Position numbers and translations under genes: made by a program. The notes below the pieces were generated by a model that saw only the letters and a program-made list of their open reading frames with translations, searched no databases and had not been told where the DNA came from. 64,000 nucleotides of DNA from Anisakis pegreffii. Taxonomy: Eukaryota; Nematoda; Chromadorea; Rhabditida; Anisakidae. The stretch is from positions 186,001-250,000 of the forward strand of contig JAPYMA010000088.1 of the NCBI GenBank assembly GCA_035041965.1. Direction: 5' to 3'. Shown here piece by piece: positions 1-11,860 of this stretch; the stretch's first letter is position 1; each line of letters begins with the position of its first letter.

Positions 1-189
1 CAAAGTTATCACCACTGTGGGTATTTGAGTACGAGTTGCAGAAGCTGTACAGGTAGGAATGAGCTCAACGAACGTCTCTTGATGGGTTTTATTAGATTGA
101 CTCAGTTCCAAAAGACAAATAATCATTCACAGAATCAGTACGAACATTGAAACGCCCACCGTCTTTGATGCAACGCACCCAACCTTCGA

Positions 190-3100
190 ATGCTCCGAAT
201 GCATGGCTTTCAGCTGACTTCAACATCGTATTGTGTCGGTATGATGCATTTTCAGGAGAAAGATGAAAACTTTGATAAAGAACGTCCTGAAGGAAAACCA
301 CGGATTGGTTTTTTCGTTTATATGTTATGTTTTATGGCCGTTATCGGAGGTTTCCTTTTCGGCTACGACACGGCTGTTGTGTCAGCGGTATTGTTGTATA
401 TACCTGAAGCACCTGGCCTTAAACCAATGAACAATCAGTGGAAACAACTCATCGTTAGCATAACACCAGGTATATGCACAACGACTGCATTTCTCAAAAT
501 GATCAAATTGCTATCACAGATCACAGTACGGCTTTCTAGTATGCGCTAAACTAATCAAGAAACTTTTTTGATCACTAAACTTCTAATCAAGAACGTTTCA
601 CAGCCAGGACAGGTCAGAATTAAGCCCATACTTAAGTTCATACTCAGTGGCTTGTTTAAGTTTACTTAAGGTCCAGATTTTGGCTTAAGCAGATGGAAGA
701 CCGTTATCTAATCAAACAAGGCGAGTGGTTGAGAGACAAACCACGATTAAGGGTACTGACTCAGGAGAAAACCCAGTTCTCTTAGCGCTTTCCATATGAT
801 TCAAGATACACCACAGACTGTTTCATCAGGGCCGACGGATACACTGTTCTAAATTATGGATGCCCCTTCAAACAAAACGATGCCTCAACAAGCAAGAATA
901 ATATTAATCATTATCAATAACATATCTCATATTTCATCAAACCACAACCTTTTGCAATTTGTGGTGGTTTTAAAAATTTTCAGTGCTCCTAAAAATTCCC
1001 TACCATAGGAAGCTGGATTACTAATAATGAGATGAATTTGAATTTTAACGATGGGTGAGATGAACAACTCAATTTCGTTTATGTGTTTGCGAAATTTGTC
1101 TGCCTTTCGAACAAATGTTCATATTTTCGAGGAATGGCCGCGTTGGGAGCACTGTTTGCCGCTCCGTCGTCGGATAAATTTGGACGTAAGAAGATCGTTA
1201 TCACTTCAAGTTTTGTTTTCACTATTGGAGCGATCATATGTGCTGCATCAGTAAGTAGAGCCATGCTGTTCGTTGGTAGAATATTTCTGGGACTTGCTAT
1301 TGGTAGGATTTCAATTCGACTTTATCACAAATGGTATTGCAGAGTTCACATTCTGATTTTGTACTGTTTATTATTTGAGTTATGATTGAATTTAAGAGTT
1401 GTTTTCGGGTGCGAATGAAGAGAAACAGGTGGAACGATGCTGAACATTTACTTGTTGATTTATCTCATTTGGCTTCCAAATAAATGAAATTCTCAGCATT
1501 CATTGAATCATCCACCAGTCAGTCAAATTAGCATCCTAGAAGAAGAGCGTTCAATTGAAATGTCCTTAAATTTTCACCTTCATGTTTGCTACGAACATGC
1601 AATCAGTTATTCATTTCTCATAGGTTTCGCATCAACCATAGTTCCGGTTTACGTTGGTGAAGCTTCACCAGTTCACATTCGTGGCTATCTTCTGACAGCT
1701 TTTCAGCTGATGATTTGTTTTGGTGAAATGTCATCTGCACTCATTGGAGGTTCATTTCTTTGAACGTCATTCCATTCGATCGTTCAAATAATGAGGATAG
1801 CCATTAACCTTCATGATGATTGTGACCGAAACTTTTTTCATTCTTTTAATCTATGCACTTTGTACCGTTATCAATCACGCTTACCTTTTGATCATCAGTC
1901 AGTGTTCAATCAGAGAGATTCGAATTGGAAGTGGTTCAAAAGGTTAAAACTCAGACTTAAACTCTTGAACTATTCTCGATTAGGTTCGGGTAGAGGGATA
2001 AGTTTAAATGTGGCTGATTCCCGGAATCTCATTCAGAATTACCATCTAACATGATATCTTTTAAAGAAAGCAACCATTCTGTTCTGTTCCAACACCCTAA
2101 AATTTCAAACTGCTGCTGTGCTCTGCTCTCTAACTATTATGTCCTTTCGCGGCTGTCTTTCTTGAAACTGTTCTCCTCTATTCCTTGGAACAGAACCGGA
2201 ATAAAGCAATTTGACTGGAATAGAAACATCACTATATAAGTTTCACTTTTCAGGATGCTTCTCCTACGCGAACCCAGAAATCGTTGGGTGGCGTCTTATG
2301 TTCGCATTTGCTGGAGTGCCATCGCTTATTCAGTTCATTGGCTTCTTCCTTTTACCCGAAAGTCCACGATATCTTTTCCAAACCGGACAAACTGAATCAT
2401 GCAAATTGGTTTGCTTTTAGCACTGTAACAATGAAAAACGAACTTCTGATGAATTTGCACATATAACCTCACATTGGCTATTCTGGAAATATTTTGTGGT
2501 GTACAAATTTCCTTCACTGCAGTTTTATCGAGACTTTTCATGCGCATTCTAATTAAGCCTTTCGACTAGGAGTGCCACTAGCAGACTGATATATCCGAGC
2601 GATAAAATTCACTCGTTGTGTTTAGTCTTTGTTTGTTATTTGCATATATTTGAGCTAAGGATGACAGCAGATTGCACATGCATGAGGCTGGGGCTCACAC
2701 AGGATAAGACGATTGAGCAGTGATGTTTTTGTGTAAACGCCATGCTTAGAAAATACTTCGAGTGTGATATAAGTAATTGTTTGTTTGCATGTGCTGGATA
2801 GAATATACGGCGGTAATGAAGAATGGATCAATTATGAACTTCAAGAGATTGCAAGAGTTTGTGAAGAGGAACGTCTGGCGCGAGAAAAAGTTGGAAGTAG
2901 GCAGACGTTTCTTGATTATCCATCCAAAACTGATTTCACTCTGAAGTGAAGATCCAATTGCTCATTTGGATTGGTTGTTTAGCAGTATAGCAATGATTCA
3001 CCGATTATTTTGATGCTTGAATTGTGAGAAAAGATTCAAACTGGTGAAAGAAATTACTGAAAAAAAACTAAGTTTGAAATATTCACTGCTCAGATTCATT

Positions 3101-6100
3101 GGTGATCACTCGAATGCTCACAACGCAGCACGTTCGACGGGCGCTTATAATTGGATGCTCACTACAGTTATTCCAGCAACTTTGTGGCGTCAACGCTATC
3201 ATGTATTCATCTTGTGCTGCTTCGCTTTATTTCGGATCGATTAGCGATCACTCTTAGTTGAGATATGGAAATGTTCATTTCTGTAGTGTTATCGAAGTTG
3301 TATTCGATTGGTCAACGAGAAATTGCCTACCAGACTGTACTGGACCACATTAGAGTTCAGAATGGACAGATTCCTTTCGCTAAGCAGGGAAATTTGCTCA
3401 CAAGCGCTAAGGCATATCTTCAAACTAGCTTCTGAGTGTCGGTCAGTTTCGGTCGCTGGCCACCGAAATCAGGTTTTCCATGACCTTCGATCGGTTAACT
3501 TCTTTCAATTTCGGTTGGTGGCTACCGATGCAACTCTACATCAGCTACAATAACGTTCACTGTATGAGTACAGCTGAACAGGATGTTTTTAAGGTATTAT
3601 ACGGGAACGATCATTCAAATGGCTGGTGTTGAAGATCCGCATACCACTATCTGGCTATCGTCAGTGGTTGGCGGTCAGTCATAATGTTGCCCCACTTCAT
3701 TTTTCTTATTACTACAGTTTTTCTAAAGTCAACTCAACAGCTTTCTTGAATGTTAATTCATGCGATTTTTATGATGATAATCCAGACTCTAGCATAATCC
3801 ATTAGATTCAATTCATGATAAGTCGGTCGCATCGAATCTACGAAGGCATCCACGTTTAAGCACTCACCTCCTTAAGATCGATCGAATTGCAGCCGTATTT
3901 TTCTTGTGTACGTTTGTGCCGATGGCTTTGATCGAGCGTACTGGACGTCGTCTTCTGCTGTTGATCTCAGTGGCTGGTGTTGCATTATCGCTGATTCTTT
4001 TGGGCGTATCATTTCTGCTTGTCAACATCGATTCCATGCAAACACACAACCATCTCGATGTTAACTCATCGATACCATTCATTAAATCATGCTCTCTTTA
4101 TAGGTTTCGTCCTCAACTTTGATCATTTACTGACTTTTAACAGCTTAGATAATGCTGACCTTGTATTGTTCCATCCAATCTTATAATATTTCCCAACTAA
4201 TCAATGAATTCAATCGATTTACATTTAGATCAATTCAGTGCTAATTTGTGATCTTTTTCATGAATCGACACTGATTCATGAATCCAGTTTCTTTTTACAT
4301 GAAGTGAAACTCGCTGACTGATCCACACTTAAATATCATTTTGATATCCTCATAGATGCTTCGAAATTATGGATGTTTGATATTTTTCCGATTAAAAGAA
4401 AAATGAGGGGATTTTCATTTTCCACCGGATGAATATGAGGAAATGCAAACAAATCAGCCATGATTGTTGTTGTGTGTTTTCAGCAATTGCGATTATTGTG
4501 TCACTGATGAACATTGTGGATTTTGCTTCTCGAAGAATGTATCACATTCTAGGTTCGTGCAGTTGCACTACTTTTTGGTAGAAAATTTGCAACGAAATGT
4601 TGTTTTTTTTTTGAAATAGAAAGAAATTTGGAATTTAACGGACTATCTCTGGAGTATTAAAATTTGCCTCAAACAATAGGAAATCATCAATATTTTATCA
4701 AAAAGATAGCGTTGCTGGTTACTGAAAGAAACATTCAATTGTGAGCGATTCTGAGCGCAACAAATCGCCAGATCCCCTATATCTCTGTAATTATGATGCT
4801 TTTCCTATTGACAACAAATGTGAACTGTGTAATGAAAACATGACAATTTCTAATAGTCACCCATCCGTTTCACCTGTCTCACCTGTTGATTCTCAGCCTT
4901 TTTCTCTTAAACCTAAGTATAAGCAGAAGATAATGTTCATGAATAACTGTAATAGTGATCCTGAATCTAACTTAAAGTAAGTCTAGGTCTAACTCAAACG
5001 AACAAGGCTAAAATTCAGGCCTTTGAGACTGGTGAAATGGGCAATTTTGAGGTACTGCTTAAAAATATGAACATAATCACAGTATGTGTGTACCGGTGAA
5101 CATAGATGATGTTCACGTGTCAACAGCAGGACCGTGTCAGACGACGTCCTCTCAAACGAACAATTCACTCATATTTCATAGTGAATTTTGTGAAACCAAA
5201 TATACGGTGATGCCGATCGTTTTCATGGTTGTTTACATCGCATTCTTTGCTGTTGGTTAGTCGTTGGTTGATGGATTACGAGGGCAAAGAGAAAAGTATC
5301 GAGAACTATTCTCGATCATTACATTTGACCATCATTCAATAGCCAATTCTGATGAATTTCTTATGTGAATGCTTCAAGAACTAATAAAAACGTTGTCTGC
5401 GGAACGTCGATTCCGGACAATTGATTCCAGTATAAGTGTCTCTCTCGCTGACGAGATGGAATTTCGATTCGTCTTCACTGGGAAACTCTTCCAAGCAGGG
5501 ACCCTCTTAGGTGGAAGCATCAGCTGAAGGAAGATTTTCGTGTAATGTTTGCTTACCTACAAGTGAATATTTGAATATTTCACAGCAACTTTCCGAATGT
5601 TGTTCAGGATTCGCTCCGCTCGCATGGGCGCTAAATGCCGAATTCTATCCACTTTGGGCCAGAAGTACGGGATGTGCTCTATCGACATTCACAAACTGGA
5701 TATTCTCATTGGTCATATCGTTGACGTTCCTGAGTCTCGGACAAGCAATCACCAAATATGGTTAAATCGATTTGCTTTCTGCATTATTCATTCGTTTAAC
5801 TCAGGGATTATCATCCCAAATGGTAGTGGCCATTAGTGGCCTAAAACGATATGTAAGTGGACGGAAAAGTCGGTTGCCGAATGAAGTTGGCTGCGTTCTC
5901 ACAGTGGTCGATTTTGTGTTTCATGTTTAAAGCAAATCAAAAAGCGGCTACTACCACAGTGACAAAAATGAAGCATAGATTTCAGGTGTTTTCTTCCTGT
6001 ACGGCGGTATTACAGTGCTCGCGTTCATTTTCGTGTTCTTCTGCATTCCCGAAACAACCGGAATAAGCATCGAAGAGGTGGAAATGCTGTTTATGTCGAA

Positions 6101-6191
6101 ACATAAGCGTCGAGAAACTGCGCAGTCGAGACGAATGACCGACGTTAGCGCTGTAATCAGAAAAACGAAGGAAGAAACATTTGTTCACTGA
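190..6191 (+). CDS. hmit-1: Proton myo-inositol cotransporter (HMIT / SLC2A13-like, MFS sugar transporter)
   Basis: Predicted 12-helix plasma-membrane carrier of the sugar porter family, expected to import myo-inositol with protons. Exons that close in phase: 190-469, 1132-1302, 1624-1749, 2254-2408, 2802-2896, 3094-3202, 3594-3673, 3893-4103, 4484-4552, 5083-5255, 5608-5760, 5986-6191. Visible family marks are [13 protein letters not shown] in helix 1, [25 protein letters not shown], the [12 protein letters not shown] helix-7 motif, ERTGRR, the Cys-rich extracellular loop typical of HMIT ([13 protein letters not shown]), [11 protein letters not shown] and IPETTG. Exit phase at 2408 (0) does not match entry at 2802 (2), and a few residues are missing there, so a microexon probably lies between them. 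The start is uncertain: ATG 190 is used, but a TTTTCAG at 250-256 could be an acceptor. Length is about 610 residues, close to human HMIT (648). Confidence 0.9.
4741..4980 (+). other. Open frame inside an HMIT intron, unassigned
   Basis: An 80-codon open frame lies between HMIT exons ending at 4552 and starting at 5083. Those two exons join in phase without it, so it is not needed by the carrier. The translation is Ser/Pro/Asn rich with two CxxC-like pairs (CNY..CELC) and resembles no family I know. It may be chance, an optional loop exon or a transposon scrap. Confidence 0.25.
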
Positions 6192-7038
6192 ATTCATTCA
6201 AATTTCACTGAATTCATTATTAATAGCGAAATTTCACGAGTTGCATTGTAAAATAGTCAATTTTTATTACTGTTTCCTATTATTATCTTCAATAAGATGG
6301 TTTCTATTCATTGTTATTCGATTGCTGAATTGAATGACGACGTGTTCTATGAAGATTCATGATTGCTGTAACAAATGTTTGTTTGCGACATTTCTTTGCA
6401 ATGGCATCCATCGTTTATTAATGTGCATCTGCTCATCTGACTGTGAGAAATTAAACAAATATACGACAAGTTTCTGTCTGGTTGCAAATGTTCATCTATT
6501 CAAGTTCATATTGTAATCCTCTACTGATTGCAATCTGCAAGTGTCTTGTACCACAATTTTCTTTGTATTTCTTCTATACGATTACTATGTAAATGGGACA
6601 CTATGGCATCACGATCATTTTGTGATTTCACACAATTGTTTTCAATTTGTCTCATTCTGCATTGTCAGCTATCCCTTATTCTAAAAAGCTGGCTATCACT
6701 ACCTTTGCATATTCAATAACACTCTTCTCACAAATTCAACAGCATCTCCGGGTGATTGAGAAGCCAGCACATGAAATGTCACATTTGAAAATTTCGCTTC
6801 ATTTCATTTCGAATCTTAAATAATTGTGTACGATCATTTCATACAAAATTAGAATAACAACTCCGACAGCTATACAACATTTTCAAAAGAATCGCGTTAA
6901 GTTAAATACAATTTAAGTTAAATACAGTTTCAATTCAAATGTCGCCAATCTTCACATCTAACTCAATGGATAAAGACCCGCTTCAAAGACGTCTCCATAT
7001 TCAGCAAAGTACCGCACTGATCGAATGGATAAAACCAG
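6192..7038. other. Spacer between HMIT and BTB gene 3' ends
   Basis: AT-rich convergent 3' spacer. I see no conserved coding segment, RNA gene or repeat here; it should contain the untranslated tails of the two flanking genes. Confidence 0.5.
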
Positions 7039-9167
7039 TTATTTTACGATATATTTCGGGTGAATTCCAAGCGATAGCAGCACATCCGGATGCATCTGAA
7101 ATAACACAACAATTTCATCTCGTTATTGACCAGCAATCAGGTTTCCATGGAAATTGTCAAACGTGAAATATCTCGGCATAATCAAATAATCAAAATACTT
7201 CAACCAGACTAATGAAATGGACATAAGCATTCATTTTTTGCAACCAACTTTGATACTGCCTCCCATGATATCGAAACTGTCAATTTTTTTTTCACATGAT
7301 CATCACCTTTATGAGGCACGCGCTCCTTCAATTAGAAACATTGAACAAATCGAGTGAATTAACGGAACCTCTCTTAATGAATCGCCATTCTCGGTCATAT
7401 AATGATGTAAAGCCGGAATCGCTTCATCCGAAGCACGCAGTTTCCGAGCAACCACGTCGCCTAATTGTGCCAATCTGAACAGCAATCAGTTGCCAATCGT
7501 CCTCATGCTGTCTAACAATAATAATAAGTGCTTCAACAAACGAATGAATAAATGCAAACAACACTCACCGATAGATTGCAGCCAACTCAAGTTTGCGTAT
7601 CGGATGAACCGTCTTCATTTCGATAAGACAACTCTCAATCTTGCGCAGAATCGAAGTGATTCCATACATTGAAGCGATGCTCAACAGCGATTCATAATTA
7701 TCACTGCAACTCGAAACAAATGATCAGTTGTCGTTCCTTCTGCTCTTAGAATACGGAATAACTCATTTAGGCATCAAACCAAATGAAAAACTCAAGATAT
7801 CTCAGTGGAATCACTGCTTCAATTTATTCGGACAACTCACTGTTAGCTGCAAACTCTTCAATTTTAAAAATTAGCCATTTTGAAATATAAATCGCAGGAG
7901 TGGAATTCGAAGATTCGAAGCTAACTGAAGAAAGATGGTTGAAGGTTTGAAATAATTTTACAAAAGATATCTAAATAATTATTTAGGTTATTTCTGGTAA
8001 ACTTCAAAACTTCTCACTCTTCAAAAGTCGTACTTCGAAACGAAAGATAAGAAAATATTGATGATGAGTCGTTTTGCACACTGCTGAAGACAAATGCTCG
8101 GATATTCAAAATAACCTCAAAACGAAACAGAAATGGATGATTACCTGGTCACAACAATATTACCATACTTACAAGTAGCATCGATGAGACATTCGAAAGA
8201 GGTCAACGTCATATCAGTAATCTCCAGTTTTGATTCACCACTACAACTCATCTGATTCCATTCTGTGAACACCGATCCACCAATTGATGACAAATATCTG
8301 GTATCAACATACTGCGATTTGCTCTCACACTGCAATGTATTTAGCTTTTTTTACAAAGTGTACACGAAATCAGTGGAACAAATGGTGAAATATATTGATC
8401 AAGAATGAGTTCCAAGAATATAAAATCAAACACTTAAAACACTAACAGAACAAAAAAAGAGTGAAATTTAAAGTTAATTGTTGAGAAATAATTGAAATTC
8501 TTAAGGAAGGGAATAACAAGCAATGCGAACACTGCAAAAAGCATACAATTAATTGAAAATTGCGGTTCCCGGTCGGAATGGACAGATCGTGAATTGTGTA
8601 GAGATCGATAACACGAAAACACACACAAAAGGTGGCGTTCGACTTGAACTTACGCCTTACACGTAACACTTCCACTCGCTCTTCACACATTTCGCGTTCA
8701 ACCTGAACGTTGTTAACCTTTCACTTCAGTAGGTTACTCTCCAGCCCTCATAAACATGCGGGCAGTCAGAGGTGCGCAATAACGCGCTACTCGCTATTCC
8801 GCTACTAGCCGAGCCACTTTTTTTCAATCACTGCTTGAAAACAATTTATCAAAGCTACGAATTTGAAGGTTTTTCAGCGAGATTCACATCCACCTCCTTA
8901 AAAAAACAACTTAGTTCAATTCAATAATCCCTTTCTTATTTCTCAACAGTCCAGCTAATGATAAGATAGTTTTTCAAACCGGCTCGGGGTATTATACTAC
9001 GATAAATGTAATAGTCATCCAAACGACGAATGAAATATTTTCTTTACTCTGAAATCTCGATCGTCCAACGTGAATAATAAGTCGACAAGCAGTGCACACC
9101 CAGACGCGAACGCTTCCTCGGGCCTGATGCTCACTATCCATATTTCACCTTCATCGATCACATCATA
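7039..9167 (-). CDS. Divergent BTB-domain protein, probably MATH-BTB (BATH-like), 5' exons unresolved
   Basis: Exons read on the minus strand, from 5' to 3': 9167-9048, 8702-8661, 8329-8173, 7703-7569, 7474-7369, 7095-7039 (TAA stop). The first exon has a MATH-like strand pattern (GEIWIVSIRP, then GCALLVDLLFTL). The next two match a BTB fold: VEVLR, then YVDTRYLSSIGGSVF and LEITDMTLTSFECLID, in the spacing of nematode BATH proteins, where a variable xYLSS segment precedes an E-I/L-x-D strand and a final helix. The following exons give YESLLSIASMYGI and KLELAAIYRLAQLGDVV, the usual helical tail. Phases agree except between 8173 (exit 1) and 7703 (entry 2), where a small exon is probably missing. 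BATH proteins act as substrate adaptors of Cullin-3 ubiquitin ligases; that role is inferred from the family. Upstream exons with the start codon were not found. Confidence 0.5.
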
Positions 9168-11860
9168 CTGAAATATTTGCACACTCTTGCAATAAAAAAC
9201 ACAATTTAACGAATCAAATATCCAGGCACACACTCACATCTGTAACTAGTGAAACCATCTGATTAACAATAACAATCGGTCATGATAATCGCAACAAAGT
9301 TGCAGTCTCAATAACACTGGCAATTTCGAGGATACGTTCAAACTGCGCAAGGGTCAATCGTTCAACGCTAATCTTCTTCACGCCGTCCAATCCACTTCCT
9401 CATCAAGATGAACGGCTACTCGTTATTTCTGCGATACTCACTATGAAGTCAGTTGTTGCCTTTCACTCGCATCAAACAAACAAAACAAACAATCGCACCT
9501 CAATATCGCAGTCAATCCCACTGTCAGAGAGTGAGTACTTGATTGGTTCGTCAGATGTACTCGACATCTGTACGTCCTCCCAACGACGACTGATGCTCCA
9601 GTGTTCGTTACTCATCACTGTTTCAGTCCTCAATTCAGCACTGATTAACCGAAATAAATAATTAAAAAACTCAAAAGCATATTCATCGTTACTCTCCTTG
9701 AATTACGACCATGTGCACGTGTATTTCAGCGAGGGATTTGCAAAAGAAATACGGCAACGCCATGGATAAAATACAAGGATCCGATCTGCGAGCTGACCGG
9801 TCAAAACTAGATGCAGCAAGCGACGGACGGTGATATCTGCGATGTTATTCTGTGGACGAATAAATACGGTAATCAATGTGCTTACCGAATTTCTTCTCAA
9901 TGAATTGATTGTTTCATAAGGATGCTAGCAATTCCGGTTAAACTTAGCCTGGGTACTTGCGAAGGAGATGAATAGATAAGTGAATGCAATCAATAAATAT
10001 GCACTTAGATCAGCATTTGATAACATTTTTCGATGCATTACAATTACAAAGAAACACTTCATTCGATTGAAAATAAATTTATTCGAAGCAAATCGTAACG
10101 AGAAATCATCAACACTGACTGAATTGAACACATCGATGAATTCATTGTGGCATAACAGTAAAGAAGTGTCATTACGAAAGTCGAATGCTTGCACAGATAT
10201 GAAGCCTCGTTGAAGACCTCACTTCACATTCATGCATGCAAGTTTCGTTCAACTGCAACTCTCAAAATACAACGATGATATCTTAACAAAATAATCAACT
10301 TTTTGCAAGTTTAGCAAAGAGGTTTGTGGTTCGTTCAGCTACAGAGTTGGTTCGCCTCAATGCATTCAAGCACACCATTTAACAGTTGACTCAATTCTTT
10401 CTTGAGTACGTACAAGATTCGATGAGGAACAAAAAAATCAAACCGTACACACAAAATAGTAACAACTAACGAACGATAATACAAATACAAATCTGTGATC
10501 GTCTCCTCTACAATACAATCTGTGATCATTCAATACTATCAGAGCTTCTAACCAATTCGAAACACTTCAACGCAATGCCCAAAAAAACCAGTACATCATT
10601 CATCTGTGGCTATACTTTTACTATATTCTGAGAATGAAAACTGTTTCAAACGTCCGACGTGAAAAGGTTTTCAACTGGAGAATTCACAGTGAATGAGACC
10701 CTTCAACGAAGCAATTTTACAATATCAACCCATGAATGAATCTACTGCTGCTGTATAAGTACTGGTACCCTCAGACATTGTTGGTAATGAGCACAGAATC
10801 AGTTCAGCCATTAATTGCATTACTTCAACATTCAGTTGAATATCACTCAAATATTGAACAGAACCACATTGAACACTGAAACACTGAAAATTACACGAAA
10901 AAATCTAAACGGAAGAAGGAATCGATCAGGATCAAAAAGATACATTTTCAGACGGAACGAAACTCTTCAATCTCGTTTCAAAAGAGTTCGGTGTTATTCG
11001 CACCGAAACAGCAAAACTGACGGACAAAAGAGGAATGCCACCCGTAAAAAACGTTGCATTTTTGGGTACCAACAATACGAATTTTTTGAGAATTCCTGGC
11101 TTAAGAAATATTCCAGTTCTTTCTTCAATAACATTTCCTATATACGGAACAATAATCCACTTATTCCGAGACAAAACTCATTCAACAGAAAATACTAAAT
11201 AAAACGTTTCAACCAACTTAATAACAATTGACTCGCTACACAAATAAAAACGTTGTAACAACCCAATATACAATAAAACTTATTTGAATCGAACAAGAAA
11301 GGGATATTAGTGAATTTTTTTTCACGAGCACAAAAAAACTAACTAAACAATAAGGATCAGGAGCAATCAAGACCAAGTGGCCATTCGCATTGCTAAATAC
11401 AACACAAATCGATGGAATAACCAGCTAAACAACACAACTAACAGTATTATAATCTCTTCTAAATTAATCTTTCTTTAAAATCCATCCTTCTATTCTTCAG
11501 AATTTTTCCATATAAGACCATATTTCTATCTATCAACCAACACAATGCTTAAGAAACTTTTTTGCGGTGAAAAACCAGTCAAAAGTTCAACGCTAAACAC
11601 CATTATGCACTCACTATATTTGTGATTCAAAGAGATTGCCAGCTCAAGCAGTAAACAACTAAATTCTTTTTGCAACAATCCAATATGCAAACAATATTGC
11701 CCTTCAAACAAGTGCAAATACTGACGCAGTCAAAATACTACAGAAAATATCTAAATTTAACATTCAATACAAATTCAACAAGTGGAAACGTTAAACGATT
11801 ATTGTGCACAATCAAGCAATCAATCGTCCAGCAATACGAGTTCGATGTAGTGAATAAAAG
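9168..11860. other. Gene-poor stretch upstream of the BTB gene
   Basis: It should hold the 5' exons and promoter of the BTB gene and the 3' tail of the AMPK beta gene. Several minus-strand open segments (around 10560-10470, 10194-9930, 9870-9730, 11174-10932) have no convincing homology, and I could not chain them in phase. No RNA gene or clear repeat was seen. Confidence 0.4.

Noticed and set aside
10815..11198. 127-codon plus-strand Asn/Arg-rich frame
   Set aside because: Low-complexity translation with no family resemblance; an equally long frame exists on the opposite strand.
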